From: Planctomycetaceae bacterium
GTDB lineage: Bacteria; Planctomycetota; Planctomycetia; Pirellulales; Pirellulaceae
Assembly (NCBI GenBank): GCA_020638995.1
Contig: JACKHM010000005.1
Coordinates: 310,001 to 374,000 of the forward strand
Direction: 5' to 3'
Length of the DNA: 64,000 nt
Shown: piece after piece, positions 35,946 to 45,622 of the stretch
Layout: the number at the start of each line of letters is the position of its first letter
How positions within the stretch are numbered: position 1 is the stretch's first letter
Program-made: the position numbers and the translations under genes
Notes under the pieces: generated by a model
Told to the model about the DNA's origin: nothing
Databases searched by the model: none
What the model saw: the letters and a program-made list of their open reading frames with translations, nothing else

Positions 35946-36893
35946 GTGAGGCTGGTTCGTAACCTTGACGAGTTGCCGCCGCAGTTGCGTGGCGGGGCCG
36001 TATCAATTGGAAACTTTGACGGCGTTCATCAAGGTCACGCCCGGATCGTCGAAACGCTTCGCACTCAAGCGGCCAAGGTCGGCGGCCCCTCTGTCGTTTT
36101 CACTTTCGACCCCCACCCGGTGCGATTGCTGCGTCCTGGTAATGTCCCGCCACCGCTCACTTGGACAGATCGCAAAGCGGAACTGATCGCCGAGCTCAAT
36201 GTCGACGGGATGATTGTGTATCCGACGGACGAACAGTTGCTGGCGCTCACCCCGCACGAGTTCTTTCAGCGGATCGTCGTCGAACAACTCGGTTCGCGCG
36301 GCATGGTCGAAGGGCCCAATTTCTATTTTGGCAAAGATCGAGGAGGAGATATTGGCGTATTGCAGGCGCTTTGCGACGCACACGACATTCATCTCGATGT
36401 TGTGCAACCGCTGACCGTAGATTCCGCCTACGTTTCTAGCAGCCGCATTCGGGGACTGATCGAGCTCGGTGATGTTGGGCAAGCCGCTGAAATGCTCACG
36501 CGTCCTTACCGTATACGTGGTATGGTCATACATGGCGATGGGCGCGGTACGAAGATCGGGTTCCCGACGGCAAACATCGATGCCATCGATACAATTCTGC
36601 CCGGATTCGGGGTGTACGCCGGCGTCGCACATTTGGCGAATGAGCAGTGGCCCGCCGCTATCAACATCGGGCCCAATCCGACCTTTGGCGACGATCGTTT
36701 TAAGGTGGAAGCACACCTTATCGGCTACTCAGGATCACTTTACGGTCAGCCGCTGGAGGTTGACTTTCTGAGCCGCGTACGCGAGACTCGCCCCTTCGAC
36801 TCGGTGGAAGATTTACAGAAACAACTCGCAGCCGACGTAGCGTTAACCGAGAAGACAGTTCCTATCCGCCAAAACTCTGACTTGAAGATTTGA
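35946..36893 (+). CDS. ribF: Bifunctional riboflavin kinase / FAD synthetase
   Basis: 315 aa from GTG 35946. The N-terminal adenylyltransferase domain begins VSIGNFDGVHQGHARIVETL, with VFTFDPHPVRLLRP and FYFGKDRGGDIGVL. The C-terminal riboflavin kinase domain carries GDGRGTKIGFPTANIDAI and GVYAGVAHLANEQWPAAIN. It converts riboflavin to FMN and then FAD. It starts 11 bases after nnrD and ends 9 bases before the DHH gene, implying one transcript. Confidence 0.95.
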   Translation: MRLVRNLDELPPQLRGGAVSIGNFDGVHQGHARIVETLRTQAAKVGGPSVVFTFDPHPVRLLRPGNVPPPLTWTDRKAELIAELNVDGMIVYPTDEQLLALTPHEFFQRIVVEQLGSRGMVEGPNFYFGKDRGGDIGVLQALCDAHDIHLDVVQPLTVDSAYVSSSRIRGLIELGDVGQAAEMLTRPYRIRGMVIHGDGRGTKIGFPTANIDAIDTILPGFGVYAGVAHLANEQWPAAINIGPNPTFGDDRFKVEAHLIGYSGSLYGQPLEVDFLSRVRETRPFDSVEDLQKQLAADVALTEKTVPIRQNSDLKI

Positions 36894-36902
36894 GTTAATT
36901 TC

Positions 36903-37886
36903 ATGACAGTCAATTGGCCCCGCTTCGCGGAAATCGTGCACGCGCACGAACGGTTCCTGCTCACCAGCCACATTCGACCGGATTGTGATGCCTTGGGTAG
37001 CGAATTAGGCATGGCACTTATCTTAGAGGCGTTGGGCAAGCAAGTAACAATCGTCAATGGTATGGAAACGCCGCCGAATCTTGCTTTCATCGATTCAGAG
37101 AATCGCATCAAAGTGATTGGCGAGACAATTCAACTTGACGAGCTAAACGACATCGAAGTGCTGATTGTGCTCGACACGAGCGCCTGGGCACAGCTTGGGC
37201 CGATGGGCGAGGTGTTACGCACGACGAAAGCCAAAAAAATAGTAGTTGACCACCACGTCAGCGAAGACGATCTCGGTACGGAGCCCTTCAAAAACACCAG
37301 CGCCGAAGCAACCGGAAGGCTTGTTGTCGAAGCCGCGGAAGAACTCGGCGTTACTTTGACGCCTGAGATGGCGAGCCCTATCTACGCAGCACTTGCTACC
37401 GACACCGGCTGGTTCCGATTCGGCTCGGTTACGAGCGGCACCTATCGGACCGCGGCGAAACTAGTCGACGCCGGCGCATCGCCATCGACGATCTATCGTG
37501 AACTATACGAGCAAGATACGCTTGGGCGTGTCAAGCTTCGCGGTGTCATACTTTCGAGAACAATCACCGAACTCGAAGGACGACTCGCACACACCTATGT
37601 CCTGAAAGACGACTTTCAGGACACAGGGGCTCTGCCTGCTGATACCGAAGACGCCATCAACATGACTCTGGCCATTGCGGGTGTGCAGTTCGCGGTCATC
37701 TTTGTTGAACAAGCTACCGGAGGCTTCAAGCTCAGTTTCCGAAGTCGTTGCGAGCTACAGTGCAACAAAATTGCCGAGCAATTCAACGGTGGAGGTCATA
37801 AAGCCGCGGCGGGTGCGTTTGTCACCGGCTCGTTTGACGAGGCTCAACCGAAAGTTCTTGACGTCGTTCGCGCCGCCATGCGATAA
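36903..37886 (+). CDS. nrnA: DHH-family phosphoesterase (NrnA-like oligoribonuclease/pAp phosphatase)
   Basis: 327 aa. The metal-binding DHH motifs are seen in order: SHIRPDCDALGSELGMALI, VLIVLDTSAWAQL, KIVVDHHVSEDD and the DHHA1 substrate loop FNGGGHKAAAGAFV. These enzymes degrade short oligoribonucleotides and dephosphorylate 3'-phosphoadenosine 5'-phosphate. It ends the larB-nnrD-ribF operon. RecJ-like nuclease is the alternative, but the length and lack of an OB domain favour NrnA. Confidence 0.9.
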   Translation: MTVNWPRFAEIVHAHERFLLTSHIRPDCDALGSELGMALILEALGKQVTIVNGMETPPNLAFIDSENRIKVIGETIQLDELNDIEVLIVLDTSAWAQLGPMGEVLRTTKAKKIVVDHHVSEDDLGTEPFKNTSAEATGRLVVEAAEELGVTLTPEMASPIYAALATDTGWFRFGSVTSGTYRTAAKLVDAGASPSTIYRELYEQDTLGRVKLRGVILSRTITELEGRLAHTYVLKDDFQDTGALPADTEDAINMTLAIAGVQFAVIFVEQATGGFKLSFRSRCELQCNKIAEQFNGGGHKAAAGAFVTGSFDEAQPKVLDVVRAAMR

Positions 37887-38016
37887 TGTGACAACCTGTG
37901 CGACTTCGCACACATGCCGTTCGCCGTGCCTGGTTGCTTTTCAAAAGCCAAAGGTACGGTCCCACCCAACGAGATTTTCCTCCCGATTCCATTCGCTTGC
38001 GTGCAAGGAGTTGACG

Positions 38017-38601
38017 ATGGCCGACTCGACACCGGACGTTGCTGAACATTCAGAAGAAAGTAGCGATGAAGACCGTCGCGGCTTTGTAACGCGATTGCTG
38101 GCGGTGGTTTGCGGTGGCATCGCTGGAGCGGTGCCGTTCCTTTCCGGATTGGTCGTGATTCTTGATCCGCTGCGGCGTCGAGCTGATGGGCAAGGATTCT
38201 TGCGAGTCACAACGCTCGATTCCGTTCCCGACGACGGAATCGCGAGGTACTTTCCGGTCGTCACCGATCGTACCGACGCCTGGAACCGCTATCTCGACGA
38301 GCCGATCGGCGCGGTTTTTTTGCGACGTGAGCCTGGATCTAGTGAACTGGAATGTCTCAACGCGATTTGCCCACACGCAGGCTGTTTCGTGGATTTCAAC
38401 ATCGCTGCAAAACAATTTCAGTGTCCTTGTCACGATAGTAACTTCGAATCCACGGGGAAACGACTCAACCCCGATTCATGCCCCAGCCCGCGCGATCTAG
38501 ATACGTTGGAAGTGGACCCAGAGCGTCTAAAAGCCGGCGAAGTGTTTGTTAACTTCAAGAACTTCCTCACCGCGACTCCTGAAAAAGTTGAAAAAGAATG
38601 A
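38017..38601 (+). CDS. Rieske iron-sulfur subunit, bc complex 1
   Basis: 194 aa from ATG 38017 with GGAG upstream. The acidic N-terminus (EHSEESSDED) is followed by a membrane or Tat-like anchor (DRRGFVTRLLAVVCGGIAGA). The [2Fe-2S] cluster motifs are CPHAGC near 130 and CPCH about 17 residues on. It accepts an electron from quinol in a bc-type complex. Its stop overlaps the start of the cytochrome b gene (ATGA), as expected for subunits made together. Confidence 0.93.
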   Translation: MADSTPDVAEHSEESSDEDRRGFVTRLLAVVCGGIAGAVPFLSGLVVILDPLRRRADGQGFLRVTTLDSVPDDGIARYFPVVTDRTDAWNRYLDEPIGAVFLRREPGSSELECLNAICPHAGCFVDFNIAAKQFQCPCHDSNFESTGKRLNPDSCPSPRDLDTLEVDPERLKAGEVFVNFKNFLTATPEKVEKE

Positions 38602-40466
38602 ACAGTCTTCTTGCTTGGCTCGACGATCGCACCGGCTACAAATCGCTGGTCCATGAAGCCCTCTACGAGAACATTCCCGGTGGGGCTCGTTGGCGTTACG
38701 TGTGGGGGAGCACTTTGGTGTTTACCTTCTCGGTGCAAGTCATCACCGGCTTGTTTCTGTGGATGTGCTACAGCCCCAGTTCGCGATCCGCCTGGGAAAG
38801 CGTGTACTACATTCAATACGAAATGCAGGGCGGATGGTTGCTCCGCGGGATTCATCATTTCACCGCGCAGGCGATGATCGTCTTATTGGCTTTGCATTTG
38901 GTACAGGTCGTTATTGATGGTGCTTACAAAGCACCGCGCGAAGTCAATTTTTGGCTCGGTCTGATCCTGATGCAGATTGTCCTTGGACTCGCGTTGACCG
39001 GGTATTTGTTGCCTTGGGACCAGAAAGGTTATTGGGCGACGAACGTAGCAACCAACCTAATGGTGCTCGTGCCGATGGTTGGATCGGATATCCAAAAGAT
39101 CGTCGTAGGCGGACCAACGTACGGGCACGCCACGCTAACGCGATTTTTCGCGTTGCACGCCGGAGTTTTGCCGGGCCTATTGATCATGATGCTGGGTCTG
39201 CACATCGCCGTTTTTCGACGACATGGGATCAAGGCGGCTAGTCTGGATAAACGTCCCGATCAGAAGTTCTGGCCCGACCAAGTCCTCAAGGATGCGGTTG
39301 CCTGCTTGGCAGTTCTGGCGGTGATATTGTTCTTTGTACTGCGTGGCGCGTTGCATGAGGGGACTCCTGGTGAGCCGATTCAAGCGCGACTCGGTGCCGA
39401 GTTAGGTGCGCCGGCTGATCCGGCAAACCCGTATTCGGCTGCCCGACCGGAGTGGTACTTTCTGTTCCTGTTTCAGTTTTTGAAGTACTTCCACGGGGAG
39501 ACCGAAGTTTTCGGCGCGATCGTGATCCCTGGAATGGTGATGGGGATGCTATTTCTGATGCCCTTCATTGGACGTTGGAAGTTAGGGCACGGGTTCAACG
39601 TGGGGTTGCTCGGTGTGCTCGGCATTGGCGTTGCCGCCCTCACTGCGGTTGCCGTCGTCGAAGATCGCGGCGACGAAAGTTATAAAGAAGCCGTTCAAAC
39701 TGCGGAAGAAGACGGAACGCGAGCAATCGAACTTGCTCAATCGCCGCGGGGTATTCCGGATGTTGGCGCGACTTCATTGCTGCGGAATGATCCCAAGACT
39801 CAAGGCCCCATACTGTTCACTCGACACTGCGCGAGTTGCCATGCGCACGAAGCTCCCGCAGGGAATTCCGATGGCGATCGGCATTCGATAAGCCCTCGCG
39901 ACCCGTCAGCACCGGATCTGTACCAATTTGGCAGCCGCGATTGGATAAGTGGATTTCTCGATCCTGTTCAGATCGATCAAGGCACACGCTTCTTTGCGAC
40001 GACGGCTCACAAAGATGGCGACATGGTTTCGTTTGTGAAGCACACGTTGACTGACCCAGATCAATGGACCAAACAGGAGATCGATGCGGTCATCACGGCC
40101 CTTGTCGCTGAAGCCGGGATCGAAAAACTTGATCCCAACAATCAGCAGCTTCAAAAGCAGTTGGAGCAAGGACGTGAGCTACTTAAAGACACAGACCGTT
40201 GTGCGATGTGCCACAAGTTCTACGACGAAAACGAAGACGCATACGGACCAGACTTGACGGGATACCGATCCCGGCAGTGGACGATTGATTTCATCAAGAA
40301 TCCAGCCCACGAGCGATTCTATGGTGACAGTAACGACCGCATGCCTTCTTATGGCAAGGACGAAGTGAATCCACAAAACAACATTCTCACACAGCGAGAA
40401 ATCGAACTGATGGTGGATTGGCTGCGTGGCGACTGGTATGAACGAGGTAGCGCCGAGGAACAATAG
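38598..40466 (+). CDS. Cytochrome b fused to di-haem cytochrome c, bc complex 1
   Basis: 622 aa. The first ~350 residues are cytochrome b: haem-ligand pairs in RGIHHFTAQAMIVLLALHLV and ALHAGVLPGLLIMMLGLHIA, and the quinol-site motif RPEWYFLFLFQFLKYF. After the last helices comes a periplasmic extension with CASCH near 410 and CAMCH near 534 and a final block NPAHERFYGDSNDRMPSYG. The fusion gives a quinol oxidase core that carries its own c haems, replacing a separate cytochrome c1. The partner Rieske gene precedes it with overlapping codons. A closely similar second copy lies at 41.8 kb. Confidence 0.94.
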   Translation: MNSLLAWLDDRTGYKSLVHEALYENIPGGARWRYVWGSTLVFTFSVQVITGLFLWMCYSPSSRSAWESVYYIQYEMQGGWLLRGIHHFTAQAMIVLLALHLVQVVIDGAYKAPREVNFWLGLILMQIVLGLALTGYLLPWDQKGYWATNVATNLMVLVPMVGSDIQKIVVGGPTYGHATLTRFFALHAGVLPGLLIMMLGLHIAVFRRHGIKAASLDKRPDQKFWPDQVLKDAVACLAVLAVILFFVLRGALHEGTPGEPIQARLGAELGAPADPANPYSAARPEWYFLFLFQFLKYFHGETEVFGAIVIPGMVMGMLFLMPFIGRWKLGHGFNVGLLGVLGIGVAALTAVAVVEDRGDESYKEAVQTAEEDGTRAIELAQSPRGIPDVGATSLLRNDPKTQGPILFTRHCASCHAHEAPAGNSDGDRHSISPRDPSAPDLYQFGSRDWISGFLDPVQIDQGTRFFATTAHKDGDMVSFVKHTLTDPDQWTKQEIDAVITALVAEAGIEKLDPNNQQLQKQLEQGRELLKDTDRCAMCHKFYDENEDAYGPDLTGYRSRQWTIDFIKNPAHERFYGDSNDRMPSYGKDEVNPQNNILTQREIELMVDWLRGDWYERGSAEEQ

Positions 40467-40478
40467 CGATAACGCGGC

Positions 40479-40919
40479 TTACTTTGTTGTGAACTCTCCC
40501 TCATGAGATGGAAGCTTATGCGACTTGAACAGCTCGCCATAGGTCACTCCCGAGGGCGACTTGATCTCTTCGACCTTCTTCATGGCTTCCGCAAGTTCCT
40601 TTAGTGTCTGCTGCTCTTCTGCATCCTTGGCCTCTCTACCATTCTTCCGCGCTTCATCGAGTCGCGTTTGAACATTGCCCGGGATCAGTTTTGCGAGTTC
40701 GTGGCCATAGTGATTTACGAAGTCTTTCTTTTTTTCTTTGACATGACAGACGTAGCAGCCGTCCTTGCGAAACGCAGCCTGAAACTCTTCGTTACCGCTA
40801 TCTTTGACATAGCGTTCATCAAAGGCTTTCTTGAAAGGTGAAGTCGCGTTGGTAGTCTGAGGACCAGCGACCAGGAGCGCCGTCAAGGAGCAAGCGGTGA
40901 TCACGATTCTTAGCTTCAT
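40479..40919 (-). CDS. Periplasmic mono-haem cytochrome-like protein
   Basis: 146 aa from ATG 40919, where the signal peptide MKLRIVITACSLTALLVAG begins. One haem motif is seen (KDGCYVCHVKEKKKDFVNHY), followed by a charged helical tail (DAEEQQTLKELAEAMKKVEE). It lies convergently 12 bases after the first cytochrome b-c gene and divergently from the second Rieske gene. It could carry electrons from one or both bc complexes to an oxidase, but this is inferred only from position. Methionine as sixth ligand is not obvious. Confidence 0.85.
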   Translation of the reverse strand: MKLRIVITACSLTALLVAGPQTTNATSPFKKAFDERYVKDSGNEEFQAAFRKDGCYVCHVKEKKKDFVNHYGHELAKLIPGNVQTRLDEARKNGREAKDAEEQQTLKELAEAMKKVEEIKSPSGVTYGELFKSHKLPSHEGEFTTK

Positions 40920-41222
40920 GTTGACTCCGATGGTTGAGGCAATCGTGCCCGAACGCGCGCCTTGTTTCGTGCGATTTGGCACAGTTAGACACCTCGCTCG
41001 AAGACACGAGCGAGTTGCGTTGGGCAAGTTGGTGCAGGCGAGGTTTGGAAAACGAGTACAAATTCAGGGGTGAGTGAATTTTCCGGGAACCATTTCGACG
41101 AGATCTGTGAGACTCGTGAATCTTACGGTATGCAAGTTGCGTGCCTACCCATACACTCATCCAACACGCAGACCTTATGATTGGATCTCCGCTAGTTGGT
41201 CCCACCTTGTGAGTTTCCCACC

Positions 41223-41789
41223 ATGAACCGCCGCTCTGTTTTGAAGTGGATTAGCCGCGCGATCGGTTGGACCACCGCACTCATCGTCGCTATTCCCGGA
41301 GCCAGCTTTATCACTGCTCCTCTTCGTCGCCGTGGGCAGAGCGACGCAATTCGACAACGCGTCGTGAAGCTCGCTAACTTGCGAGTCGGAGAGCCGACGC
41401 AAGTCGCGATCACCGGTAGTCGGCAAGATGCCTGGGTACATTACTCCGCGGAGATTGTCGGTCGCGCGTGGGTTGTTCGCGAAACGGACGAATCTGTTGC
41501 GCCACAGGAGGCACGGGTCAAAGTGTTTAGTGCGGTGTGTCCGCATCTCGGATGTGTTGTCCAATTCAACACCGAACGCGGTTTCAATTGCCCTTGCCAC
41601 AAGGCGTTCTTCGAATTGACGGGAAAACCCGTACCGGAAGCCGAACTTGGGCACAAAAATCCGACGCCAAGGGGACTCGACGACTTGCAGTGCCAACTCG
41701 TCGAAGATGAGCAAACTGGCGAGTGGTGGGTGGAAGTGCAGTACGAGAAGTTTGAGTATGGTTTAACAGCCAAAGTCGTTCGAGCCTAA
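41223..41789 (+). CDS. Rieske iron-sulfur subunit, bc complex 2
   Basis: 188 aa from ATG 41223; an upstream in-frame GTG/ATG at 41196 is less likely. The N-terminal anchor is MNRRSVLKWISRAIGWTTAL with a basic start, lacking the acidic leader of complex 1. Cluster motifs are CPHLGC and CPCH. An inserted segment between (VPEAELGHKNPTPRGLDDLQ) differs from complex 1. It is followed 10 bases later by its cytochrome b-c partner. Confidence 0.92.
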   Translation: MNRRSVLKWISRAIGWTTALIVAIPGASFITAPLRRRGQSDAIRQRVVKLANLRVGEPTQVAITGSRQDAWVHYSAEIVGRAWVVRETDESVAPQEARVKVFSAVCPHLGCVVQFNTERGFNCPCHKAFFELTGKPVPEAELGHKNPTPRGLDDLQCQLVEDEQTGEWWVEVQYEKFEYGLTAKVVRA

Positions 41790-41799
41790 GGAAGCCATC

Positions 41800-43611
41800 G
41801 TGTTTAAGAAACTGCGTGACTGGCTCGACGATCGTACGAGCTATCGAAACTTGCTGAGCCCCTTGCGCCGACGATTGCTTCCAACTGGTCCCAAATGGGG
41901 GTACTCCACCGCAAGCTGCTTGTTATGGATGTTGCTAGTCGTTGTCGGAACCGGCGTCCTGATGATGGTGAGCTACAGTCCCTCGACGAACAGCGCCTGG
42001 GCTAGCGTTCATTACATCGAACAAAGTCCGGCTGGTTCGTTCATTCGAGGACTGCATTTCTATGGCTCACATGCACTTCTGATTCTATTCGCCGTTCATA
42101 CAGTTCGCGTTCTGGCGGTTGCAGCGTTTCGCGCACCACACGAATTGATTTGGGTGACCGGTCTGCTTTTGTTACCGCTCGTGGTCATCTGGGCGATCAC
42201 GGGCAATCCGCTTTCGGCAACGCAAAAGGGGTTCTCGCAAATCGAAGTCGAAGGAAACATCATTGCGTCGACGCCCATTGTCGGCCCGATTACGCAGCGA
42301 CTTTTGATCGGTGGTGACGAGGTCGGCAATCTCACACTGACTCACCTCTATTCGCTGCACGTGGTGATTCTGCCGGCACTGATCGGCTTGCTGCTAGTCG
42401 TCCACATCGCGCAGGTGTATCGACATGGTTTGTCTGCAGCAACATTAGAAGGAGGAAAGGGCACCGCGCGACCGTATTGGCCTTATCAGTCCGTTCGCAA
42501 CATGATTGCATTTGGATTGGTGTTCGGCATCGTAGCGATGTTGGCATGGCAGCGAGGTGCGCCTCTCGACGCGCCAGCGGACCCCGAGCTTTCACATTGG
42601 ACACGTCCCGAATGGTACTTCCTATTTCTGTTTGAGTTGCGCAGTTATTTTGTCGGCCAATGGGAATTCATTGCGACGGTTGTGATTCCGTTAGCCGCGC
42701 TCCTATTGCTGATTGGAATGCCTGCGCTGGATCGCATGTCATCGGCTCGCGTAAGTGCAGTCTTACGCGGCGTTATAATCCTGTGCGGCCTTGCCGGTTT
42801 CGGCGGCCTGACGCTTGCATCAGTGCTCCGAGATGCGAAAGACCCCGATCACCAGCAGTTGATTGCTGAATCCGAAGAACACGCCACTCGGGCGCGGGAA
42901 CTCGCAGACGCGAACGGAATATCGCCGGCAGGTGCAATTACGTTGCTTCGAACTGATCCGAACACACAAGGACCATTGCTTTTTCAGCAGCACTGCGCCA
43001 GCTGCCACTCTAAAGTCGATCATGAGGGTAAGGGAATCGTCGCCGTCGAAGCATCTGCGCCGAACCTCCACAATTTTGGCTCCGCGGAATGGATTGAAGG
43101 AATGTTAAATCCCGTATCAATCGCAAGCAACGCATACTTTGGAGCGACCGCATTTGCCGATGGTGAAATGGCAAGTGCGCTTAATGATCTCTTCGATGGG
43201 CTTGAAGGCGAAGAGAAAGCGAGTTTGCAGAACCAACTCCACGATGTCGCAGCTGCGTTAGCATCGGAACGAACTGGCGAGGGCGCCGACGATCCGACTG
43301 TTGTCAAAGGCATCAATCTGCTTGTAGACGAACTTGCTTGCACAGATTGTCATCGCTTTCACGACAAGGGAGATTTGGGTTCAGCTCCAGACCTGACCGG
43401 GTACGGTTCGTCCGAATGGCTGTCTGCGATGATTTCCAATCCAGCACATGAGCGATTCTACCCGGACACAAATGACCGGATGCCAGCCTTCGGCGCAACG
43501 GATGACGACCCGTCGGGAGGCCTTTTAACACAAGACCAAATTGACCTGCTAGTTCGCTGGATGCTGGGCTACGACTCAGGTACGGCACGTGAAGCAGACA
43601 TGAACGAATAG
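41800..43611 (+). CDS. Cytochrome b fused to di-haem cytochrome c, bc complex 2
   Basis: 603 aa from GTG 41800. Same plan as complex 1: haem-ligand pairs in RGLHFYGSHALLILFAVHTV and SLHVVILPALIGLLLVVHIA, quinol-site RPEWYFLFLFELRSYF, then CASCH near 400 and CTDCH near 514, and the terminal NPAHERFYPDTNDRMPAFG. All four b-haem histidines and the PEWY motif are kept, so it looks functional. It is diverged enough from the first copy to suggest an old duplication with specialised roles. Confidence 0.94.
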   Translation: MFKKLRDWLDDRTSYRNLLSPLRRRLLPTGPKWGYSTASCLLWMLLVVVGTGVLMMVSYSPSTNSAWASVHYIEQSPAGSFIRGLHFYGSHALLILFAVHTVRVLAVAAFRAPHELIWVTGLLLLPLVVIWAITGNPLSATQKGFSQIEVEGNIIASTPIVGPITQRLLIGGDEVGNLTLTHLYSLHVVILPALIGLLLVVHIAQVYRHGLSAATLEGGKGTARPYWPYQSVRNMIAFGLVFGIVAMLAWQRGAPLDAPADPELSHWTRPEWYFLFLFELRSYFVGQWEFIATVVIPLAALLLLIGMPALDRMSSARVSAVLRGVIILCGLAGFGGLTLASVLRDAKDPDHQQLIAESEEHATRARELADANGISPAGAITLLRTDPNTQGPLLFQQHCASCHSKVDHEGKGIVAVEASAPNLHNFGSAEWIEGMLNPVSIASNAYFGATAFADGEMASALNDLFDGLEGEEKASLQNQLHDVAAALASERTGEGADDPTVVKGINLLVDELACTDCHRFHDKGDLGSAPDLTGYGSSEWLSAMISNPAHERFYPDTNDRMPAFGATDDDPSGGLLTQDQIDLLVRWMLGYDSGTAREADMNE

Positions 43612-43727
43612 AAGCAGGAGACACCGGTACCACCCCGAAAACTCGGCGGAATCGGTACAGTTTAACGCTATTGGCGCCGATAAACCTGGGCAGAGATGTG
43701 ATGGTGTCGCGCGAGGGATGCTAGCGG

Positions 43728-44495
43728 ATGTGGTGTAGGAACTGCCAACAGGATGTGCCAGCGATCGGCTCAATCGACGAGTCGCCGGTTCGTTGTGCAC
43801 GCTGTCACAAGTCACTCACCTCAGATCCGAACGTACGAGCGGCTGAAAAAGCCCAAGCCCGAGAACCCGTTAGACCACTCCACCCGTCGGCTGGATTGAG
43901 AACAGACTGGTTGGAGAAGACACTGCTCGACGATTGGGAACTCGAAGATGAGTTAAACGAAGCGCAACAACTCGTAGCGTCGCTTGGGGTCGGCGAGCCG
44001 ACGGACGCATCTCTGCGTTTCGATACCGCTCATGTGCCACAGCCGAGACGTGAGCTAATCTCGCCGCGGCAAAAATCTAAAAGGCCGAATCGCCCCCAAA
44101 GCTCTTTTTTCTCTTGGTCGCTACTATCGATCGGGCTAATGGCATTTGTGTTTGGTGCCGTGCTAATCGGTTGGTCGTTTGCGAAAGACCGCCCTGATCT
44201 CTGGAGACTTGGCTTGCCCTTCACGCTCGGAGGCCAGGCCACAATGATCGTGGGCCTCGTATTCCAACTTGACGGCTTGTGGCGAAGTAACCGCGACGCG
44301 TCAGAGACACTCGTTGAACTAGATGCACAACTCGACGAGCTACATCATGCGACGTCGTTGCTCTCAACATCGCATAGCAGCCCAGCACAGTCTTTCTATT
44401 TGCATATGGCCGAAGGGGCGAGCCCGAACCTGCTACTGGCGGATATTAAAGGACAACTCGATTTGCTCGCGAGCCGACTTGCTGACAAGCGGTAG
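43728..44495 (+). CDS. Zinc-ribbon membrane protein
   Basis: 255 aa. A zinc ribbon at the N-terminus (MWCRNCQQDVP and VRCARCHKSL) is followed by a low-complexity cytoplasmic region, two hydrophobic helices (LLSIGLMAFVFGAVLIGWSF and a second near LGLPFTLGGQATMIVGLVFQ), and a helical C-terminal tail (DASETLVELDAQLDELHHAT). The plan recurs in planctomycete hypotheticals; no function is known. It lies between the bc complex and a minus-strand gene. Confidence 0.7.
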   Translation: MWCRNCQQDVPAIGSIDESPVRCARCHKSLTSDPNVRAAEKAQAREPVRPLHPSAGLRTDWLEKTLLDDWELEDELNEAQQLVASLGVGEPTDASLRFDTAHVPQPRRELISPRQKSKRPNRPQSSFFSWSLLSIGLMAFVFGAVLIGWSFAKDRPDLWRLGLPFTLGGQATMIVGLVFQLDGLWRSNRDASETLVELDAQLDELHHATSLLSTSHSSPAQSFYLHMAEGASPNLLLADIKGQLDLLASRLADKR

Positions 44496-44498
44496 ACC

Positions 44499-45320
44499 TC
44501 AAGTCATGCTTGCTTGTCCGAGAACTTTCCGCAGCGACGTCATTCCAATCTCTCCGAACTGACGCGGCGGAACTTGCCAGATTTGAGGATTCATCAACTC
44601 GACCGAAACGCAGCCGCGATATTCGATCTCGCGCAGACGATTGATGACGGGTTCGATAGCGATATCACCCTCACCGGGAAGAATACGATCCGAATCTCGT
44701 GCGAACTCTCTCGGAGTGTCCGCGATATCACAGAGTTGCACATGAAAGAGGTTGACCGAATTGATGTAGGCGAGATCTTCCGGTTTGCTCGGCCCCACGT
44801 AATAGTGAAACAGATCAAGACACAGACCTAGATTGGCATGGCCGACCTCGCCGACCAGCGCCGCGGCGGTTTGAAGGTTGTTGCCAAGCGCTGCGTGGGC
44901 CCGAAATTCCAGGGCAATGCGAATGTCGTGCTTCGCTGCTGCAATAGCGGCGCGTTGCAATAATTCGTGTGCGCCATCGATATCCGCTTGGCGGATCGGC
45001 GCGACGATGTCACACGCAACTACGAGCGTCTCGATTTTCAGCTCGCGGCAAAGCACGAAACGTTGTTCTAAGTGCTTCCAAGCTTCCTGGCCCGCTTCGC
45101 CCGTCCCGAACAGACCACCCTGGCAGCTTGCCACTGGCGCAGCAATTTGGTTTCGCTCCATCAACTCCCTTACATCGCTCACCGTTCGACCAGTCGTTAG
45201 ATATTCTTCCAACTTCGTGAGCCAGACTTCGACGAACTGACACTGACCGGCCGCAAAGTCCTCGATGTCTTGGGAAAACGAGGCGTTTAATGTGCAGACT
45301 TGGCTTAGCGCGGGGAGCAT
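44499..45320 (-). CDS. Sugar phosphate isomerase/epimerase (TIM barrel)
   Basis: 273 aa AP-endonuclease-2-like TIM barrel. Segments IRIALEFRAHAALGNNLQTA, NLGLCLDLFHYYVGPSKPED, NLFHVQLCDIADTPREFARD and CVSVELMNPQIWQV hold the Glu/Asp/His metal ligands usual for xylose-isomerase-like enzymes. Such enzymes isomerise or epimerise sugars or polyols such as inosose; the exact substrate is not evident. Convergent with the zinc-ribbon gene (3-base gap). Confidence 0.85.
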   Translation of the reverse strand: MLPALSQVCTLNASFSQDIEDFAAGQCQFVEVWLTKLEEYLTTGRTVSDVRELMERNQIAAPVASCQGGLFGTGEAGQEAWKHLEQRFVLCRELKIETLVVACDIVAPIRQADIDGAHELLQRAAIAAAKHDIRIALEFRAHAALGNNLQTAAALVGEVGHANLGLCLDLFHYYVGPSKPEDLAYINSVNLFHVQLCDIADTPREFARDSDRILPGEGDIAIEPVINRLREIEYRGCVSVELMNPQIWQVPPRQFGEIGMTSLRKVLGQASMT

Positions 45321-45622
45321 GATTATCGACTTTCCGTCTGGACTTAGAAAACGAAGGATTCATTAAGACACGGACTGGACCGGACTCCAAACTATAATCG
45401 GCTTGAATTCTACAACTATGCCGGGCGAACGACCGACGCGCCTCCATGTGCCCTGACCAGACATCTACGCGACACATCAGAATCTCCAACCGTTTACCCA
45501 GTTTTACATTTAAGCGAACATACATAGCTGGACGGTTTGCATTTCCGGCATGATTTGGGTAATTTATCGGTCATTCGAATTCAACAAGCAAGAGTCGAGT
45601 ACACCTCCATTCGGTTACAGAG
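45321..45622. other. Intergenic region before the dockerin protein
   Basis: About 300 bases with no supported gene and no clear palindrome. It should contain the promoters of the TIM-barrel gene (leftward) and the surface protein (rightward). Confidence 0.35.
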
